The translations under genes and the position numbers were made by a program. A stretch of 64,000 nucleotides of DNA from positions 118,896 to 182,895 of the forward strand of contig JADCLS010000012.1 of NCBI GenBank assembly GCA_026702845.1, given 5' to 3'. The notes beneath the pieces are model-generated. The model did no database searches. It was given only the letters and a program-made list of their open reading frames with translations, and was not told the DNA's origin. Source of the DNA: Candidatus Heimdallarchaeota archaeon. Lineage in GTDB: Archaea; Asgardarchaeota; Heimdallarchaeia; Heimdallarchaeales; Kariarchaeaceae. Positions within the stretch are counted from its first letter, which is position 1. Every line of letters starts with the position of its first letter. This document shows, in pieces, positions 60,515-64,000 of this stretch.

Positions 60515-62386
60515 TTATTCAATATTTATTTCTTTAATTTTCTGCTTTGCCAAATCGAGATAGGACATGATATTTGAGAGCTTAATTTTTTCAGCGACTG
60601 AAGCATTTCTAGTAATCAGGGATTGCATTGATTGAATTTGAAGTCCTATATCATTATTCAAGTTTTTAAGTTCATTATAATAATTGATTAAATTTCTTGA
60701 TTGTGCTATTTGCGACGAATTCTCCAAAATTTCCTTTGCTAATGCAAATTGATTATCGATTAGTAAGAGTTTAGATTTCAAAATATTTGCTTCAAGATAA
60801 TTTGGGATGTTATTAAATCTTCTACTGATATTGGAAATCTCATCTAATTGAAAAATCAATGATTTAAATAAGCTTTCCTTAGGATAAATTTTGTATTCAT
60901 TTAAGTCAATTAAAAGAATGAGGAGTTTCTCCTTTATTGATTCAAGTGGTTTTCTTTCCTCAATTTGTTTGAGGAGGAGTTCTCTTGCCTTAATACTATC
61001 AGTTAAATTTCTCTGTGAGATAAGATGATAGGCTTTAATCAAAGTGATTTCTCGCAATCCCATTTTATCAGTTGTTCCAATTTTATCTAACAAATTAACC
61101 ATATCTCTCACTTTCTCAATATCCCCAGTTGATTCAGAAATTTCAGTTAGCTTCAAGATGATTTTGTATATATTAAACATAAAATTACTGTTAAGATTAT
61201 CATATAGTAACTTCTCAAATTTCATCGCAGCTTCATCAATTCTGCCAACCCTCAATAAAAAGGAAAAGTAATCATAATTAGTATTTGTTATCGCAATAGA
61301 ATTATTTACATTCTTTGAAACCTCGATAGCATTCAAATAATAAGACTCTGCTGAAGCATAATTACCAATTATTGAATAACAATCCGCAATATAACCATAA
61401 ACTTGGATTTTTGATAACACTCCATCAACCTCAAGTTTATAGTTTTCATACAATTGAATGGCGTCATTATATTTTCCTAGCTGAATATTGGCCCAAATTA
61501 GCTCATTCAAGTTATTAGTTGGAAAATTCCCTTTAAGGAACCCCAATTCTACGAGGTTTTCTAAAACCAAATTCATTTTATCAGACAATAACACATTAGA
61601 ATATAATATTGCCTTTTTATAGTATGAAATACTCTTCCATAATAAATTCTTACTCTGATCACATAGATCAATATTTTTATTATAATATTCTTCTGCCTTT
61701 AGGAAATTATTGCTAGAATGAATATCAGCTAGTAATTGTTGCAGTTGTATAATTTTATTGATTCTCCCAAGTTCTAATTCAATACTCAAACAGTTTTCGC
61801 CATTCTTGATTGCTTCTGTTGTATTTCCTAACAGAACATAATTCCAAGTTATGAAACTCAATATTTCTGATTTCTTGTGACCTTTTAGATCAGAGCATGT
61901 ATCAAGTAATTTGAAGGCTTCTGCATTTGAGGTATAAGCATCACCTATTCTAAAATAGTAGAGAACTTTGAATTCAATTAATTCAAGTTCATCATCTTCT
62001 GAAAGTGGATTTACTTTTTGAATTAATGGTTCGATATCATCAAATTCATTTTCAGCTAAGGAAATATAGAGTGAAAAAAATATTTTGTCAAAATCCGAGA
62101 AGTGGTGATGATTCTCGTTAATAAATTGTTTTATGTACTCCAAATTTTTATATTTGGACTGCTGAAATGATGTAATCACCAGCTGTTTCAGAAAGATAAT
62201 TTGTGATTGAATATTAGTAATCTTTTCGAAATTTTGAAAAAATGAGTCAAGAATTTTCTCTGTATACAGAAAGGATAGTTGATATAGTTCCTCAATGATA
62301 TTTTTATAAATAGGTTCAATTTTAAATTCATAATTCTTGTCTGATAGAAATAACATTCTCCTCAATTTTGAGTTCTGACTCATCAA
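60515..62386 (-). CDS. TPR-repeat protein
   Basis: 623 residues, nearly all helical. Tetratricopeptide-type pairs are visible throughout, clearest in the middle: YGYIADCYSIIGNYASAESY, then YNDAIQLYENY, then GDAYTSNAEAFKLLD. There is no signal peptide, membrane helix or recognisable C-terminal domain, unlike the TPR protein at 24381-26591. Very AT-rich coding. A scaffold or regulator is inferred. It starts with the fusion gene downstream on the same strand, 80 bases apart. Confidence 0.65.
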   Translation of the reverse strand: MMSQNSKLRRMLFLSDKNYEFKIEPIYKNIIEELYQLSFLYTEKILDSFFQNFEKITNIQSQIIFLKQLVITSFQQSKYKNLEYIKQFINENHHHFSDFDKIFFSLYISLAENEFDDIEPLIQKVNPLSEDDELELIEFKVLYYFRIGDAYTSNAEAFKLLDTCSDLKGHKKSEILSFITWNYVLLGNTTEAIKNGENCLSIELELGRINKIIQLQQLLADIHSSNNFLKAEEYYNKNIDLCDQSKNLLWKSISYYKKAILYSNVLLSDKMNLVLENLVELGFLKGNFPTNNLNELIWANIQLGKYNDAIQLYENYKLEVDGVLSKIQVYGYIADCYSIIGNYASAESYYLNAIEVSKNVNNSIAITNTNYDYFSFLLRVGRIDEAAMKFEKLLYDNLNSNFMFNIYKIILKLTEISESTGDIEKVRDMVNLLDKIGTTDKMGLREITLIKAYHLISQRNLTDSIKARELLLKQIEERKPLESIKEKLLILLIDLNEYKIYPKESLFKSLIFQLDEISNISRRFNNIPNYLEANILKSKLLLIDNQFALAKEILENSSQIAQSRNLINYYNELKNLNNDIGLQIQSMQSLITRNASVAEKIKLSNIMSYLDLAKQKIKEINIE

Positions 62387-62533
62387 ATAATTCGTATTTA
62401 GCGATCATTATAAACTTTTCAAGCTAATGAAATCATTTAGGTAATTTTAACAGATATATTTTATATTCACGAAATATTTATGTTATGATAATTTGTTTTT
62501 AGCTTAACACACAGGAAATACGGGTTGGAATTT

Positions 62534-62908
62534 ATGAAAAAAGAAGAATATATTGGAGATATAACTCCAGATGTTATGGAATCTCTAATAATTTTGGAAC
62601 AAAACATAATGATAATGAAATTAAAAGAGTTGTTAATTGAAAATAAAAATGACACCGAGTTAGTAGAGGCACTAGATGACTTACAAAGGTTGAAAGAAGA
62701 GAGAAAGGTGATAATTGATACAGAAGAAGCCCCAATAGAAATTGAAATAAGTACATATATTAAGGATTTAATAAATCAAAAATCAGGACCGGTACCTAGA
62801 ATTGTAAATTATAAGGGATTTAGATTAAGACAATTACATTATAATTTTAATCCAGATTGTTATTTGATTTATTATAATGGCACATGGAGACTTATTTGCT
62901 CTGGATAA
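62534..62908 (+). CDS. Small acidic protein, unknown
   Basis: 124 residues from ATG 62534 (an in-frame TTG lies at 62525). The N-terminal half is helical and acidic (ALDDLQRLKEERKVIID). The C-terminal half is beta-like with YRLRQ/FRLRQLHYNFN and a final YYNGTWRLICSG. Not recognised. Its own AT-rich promoter region is between it and the divergent TPR gene. Confidence 0.5.
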   Translation: MKKEEYIGDITPDVMESLIILEQNIMIMKLKELLIENKNDTELVEALDDLQRLKEERKVIIDTEEAPIEIEISTYIKDLINQKSGPVPRIVNYKGFRLRQLHYNFNPDCYLIYYNGTWRLICSG

Positions 62909-63020
62909 AATAATCCATTGTTTTAGTTTTAATATAAAATGTACAAAATACTTAGTATTCAATATCAAAAAGAAATTCATCTAGAATAACAATCAAGTTT
63001 AATAATAATACCCATCATTT

Positions 63021-63914
63021 ATGTATGAAGAATTCCAAATTGAAGAGATCATCAGAGGTAGGATCTATCCTGGAGAAAGAAAAGATTATGTAATTGTCTT
63101 TGCAGGTGGAACGGGAATTAAACAGTCTTATTATGGGAATTTTCTGGAATACATAAGCCAAACCAGTAATCTACCTGTTATCAGTTTTGATTATCGATCC
63201 ATAGGAGAATCGAAGTTCAAGGAGCTTCAGGAGTATGATTTGGAATTATATGACTGGCGGATAGATATTGGTATGGTTCTTGATTACACCAGAAAGCAAT
63301 ATCCTGGAAGAGAGATAATCTACATGGCCCATAGTTTTGGAGGTCAGTTTCTGGGAGTAGTGGAAGATATAAAGGATATCAAAAAATTGATTTTTATTGC
63401 CGTTCAGAATGCCTACTGGAAAAATTATGCAAAACCATACACCTATTGGTTCTTCTGGAAGGTAATCACACCTATCATCAGCCTCTTCTTCAATTATTAT
63501 CCTGCAAAGAAAATTGGTATGGGAGAAGACATGCCCAAAGGTATTGTAAATTCATGGAAACGATATTGCATGCGTCCGAATTATTTCTTTGATGATCCAG
63601 AATTTGATCTTTCGGGTTATGATAAAATCGAATTACCATTAACAGCATTCAAAATCATAGATGATGAATGGGGATGCAGAGGTAATGCAGTAGAATTCTT
63701 TGTTGATAGATATCCTAATACAGAATCCAAAATTATCCCTGTGGATCCAAAAGATCATGGATTATCCCATATCGGCCATAATGGTTTCTTCAAAAGAGAA
63801 AACCTGTGGAATCTGATAATAGATGAATTGAAAATATGTACTTGTTTACCCCCCTATCCTAACTTCCACAACTTAATATTCTCAAAATCTCATCGTATGG
63901 ATTATTTCCTCTAA
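63021..63914 (+). CDS. Alpha/beta hydrolase with a 3' end that runs into a transposase gene
   Basis: 297 residues. The core has the nucleophile elbow YMAHSFGGQF (S105), an oxyanion strand VIVFAGGTGIKQ and a late His in PKDHGLSHIGHNG, matching serine-hydrolase proteins of the lysophospholipase/aminopeptidase S33 kind. The last about 18 codons overlap the end of a transposase reading frame on the other strand. The tail LPPYPNFHNLIFSKSHRMDYFL is therefore probably read-through into mobile DNA, and the natural C-terminus may have been about 20 residues earlier or slightly different. Confidence 0.75.
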   Translation: MYEEFQIEEIIRGRIYPGERKDYVIVFAGGTGIKQSYYGNFLEYISQTSNLPVISFDYRSIGESKFKELQEYDLELYDWRIDIGMVLDYTRKQYPGREIIYMAHSFGGQFLGVVEDIKDIKKLIFIAVQNAYWKNYAKPYTYWFFWKVITPIISLFFNYYPAKKIGMGEDMPKGIVNSWKRYCMRPNYFFDDPEFDLSGYDKIELPLTAFKIIDDEWGCRGNAVEFFVDRYPNTESKIIPVDPKDHGLSHIGHNGFFKRENLWNLIIDELKICTCLPPYPNFHNLIFSKSHRMDYFL

Positions 63915-64000
63915 GATTCCATGTCTCAAACATGGTGGCAAATCGTTCCAGGGTTTGCTTGCCTCGGTCAGAGGCAACAAAGCCTCTGATCTTGCGGTGG
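63859..64000 (-). CDS. C-terminal end of a transposase, cut by the window edge
   Basis: A minus-strand frame enters at the window edge and reads HRKIRGFVASDRGKQTLERF, then ATMFETWNLRGNNPYDEIL and a stop at 63861-63859. The HRK-x-GxxxSDRG...NPYDEIL pattern resembles the C-terminus of IS66-like and related DDE transposases. The base composition here is richer in G/C than the hydrolase gene it overlaps, as expected for mobile DNA. A second insertion sequence therefore begins at about 63.85 kb and extends past the window. Its end repeat is not identifiable with only one side visible. Confidence 0.55.
   Translation of the reverse strand, partial: HRKIRGFVASDRGKQTLERFATMFETWNLRGNNPYDEILRILSCGS

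Noticed and set aside
63968..63989. Strong 8-bp hairpin TCAGAGGC / GCCTCTGA as a terminator or IS end
   Set aside because: It lies inside the transposase-like coding frame and lacks a U-run, so it is more likely coding coincidence.

Overview
This AT-rich window is best read as chromosomal DNA of an archaeon, most likely a member of the Asgard (Heimdall/Gerd/Hod-like) lineages. That placement is an inference. The evidence is: TATA boxes about 20-30 bases before start codons, with several apparently leaderless genes; GGTGA/GGAGG-type ribosome sites; a proteasome-type Ntn-hydrolase-like protein; an F420/luciferase-type oxidoreductase; two-domain winged-helix regulators; very large calcium-repeat surface proteins; and several longin/roadblock-like regulatory proteins of the kind expanded in Asgard archaea. 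I found no rRNA, tRNA or CRISPR array.

Layout. 1-9.5 kb is mainly metabolic: the start of a leftward gene, a YgeW-type carbamoyltransferase, a winged-helix regulator divergent from an aldo-keto reductase with a repeated operator-like motif between them, a GNAT acetyltransferase, an SsnA-type amidohydrolase, an LLM oxidoreductase, a proteasome-like protein and a PLP-dependent lyase-like enzyme. 9.5-19.2 kb is mixed accessory DNA: a PIN toxin-antitoxin pair with a palindromic operator, a hybrid histidine kinase followed by the wreck of its own tandem duplicate, threonine synthase, an FRG gene broken by an amber codon, an LRR protein, a divergent aspartate-carbamoyltransferase-like protein, a Uma2-type nuclease and a DNA methyltransferase. 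19.2-29.1 kb holds an anchored cupredoxin, a GT2 glycosyltransferase plus FkbM-like methyltransferase pair, a 7TM sensor and a TPR protein that end in similar longin/roadblock-like domains, an SDR and small membrane or stress proteins.

29.2-40.1 kb is a translationally coupled pair of giant exported proteins. The first carries about 27 thrombospondin-type-3-like calcium repeats. The second carries PKD-like domains, about 13 more repeats and a long helical tail. 40-45.2 kb has an M20 peptidase, a thioredoxin-fold protein without CxxC, two tandem paralogues each apparently containing two longin-like halves, and a small membrane protein/winged-helix operon. 45.4-47.0 kb is a complete insertion sequence with inverted repeats and an 8-bp target duplication.

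47-60.4 kb is a segmental duplication with complementary decay. The left copy keeps an intact S9 peptidase but has a broken HAD phosphatase and a truncated kinase. The right copy keeps only the tail of the peptidase but an intact HAD phosphatase and an intact kinase-M23-aminotransferase fusion. A very AT-rich ABC exporter operon sits between them. 60.5-64 kb has a TPR protein, a small unknown protein and an alpha/beta hydrolase whose 3' end runs into the end of a second, partly captured transposase gene.

The metabolic genes (YgeW, SsnA, PLP enzyme, M20 hydrolase) resemble members of the bacterial yge/xdh purine and hydantoin catabolic cluster, but here they are scattered.
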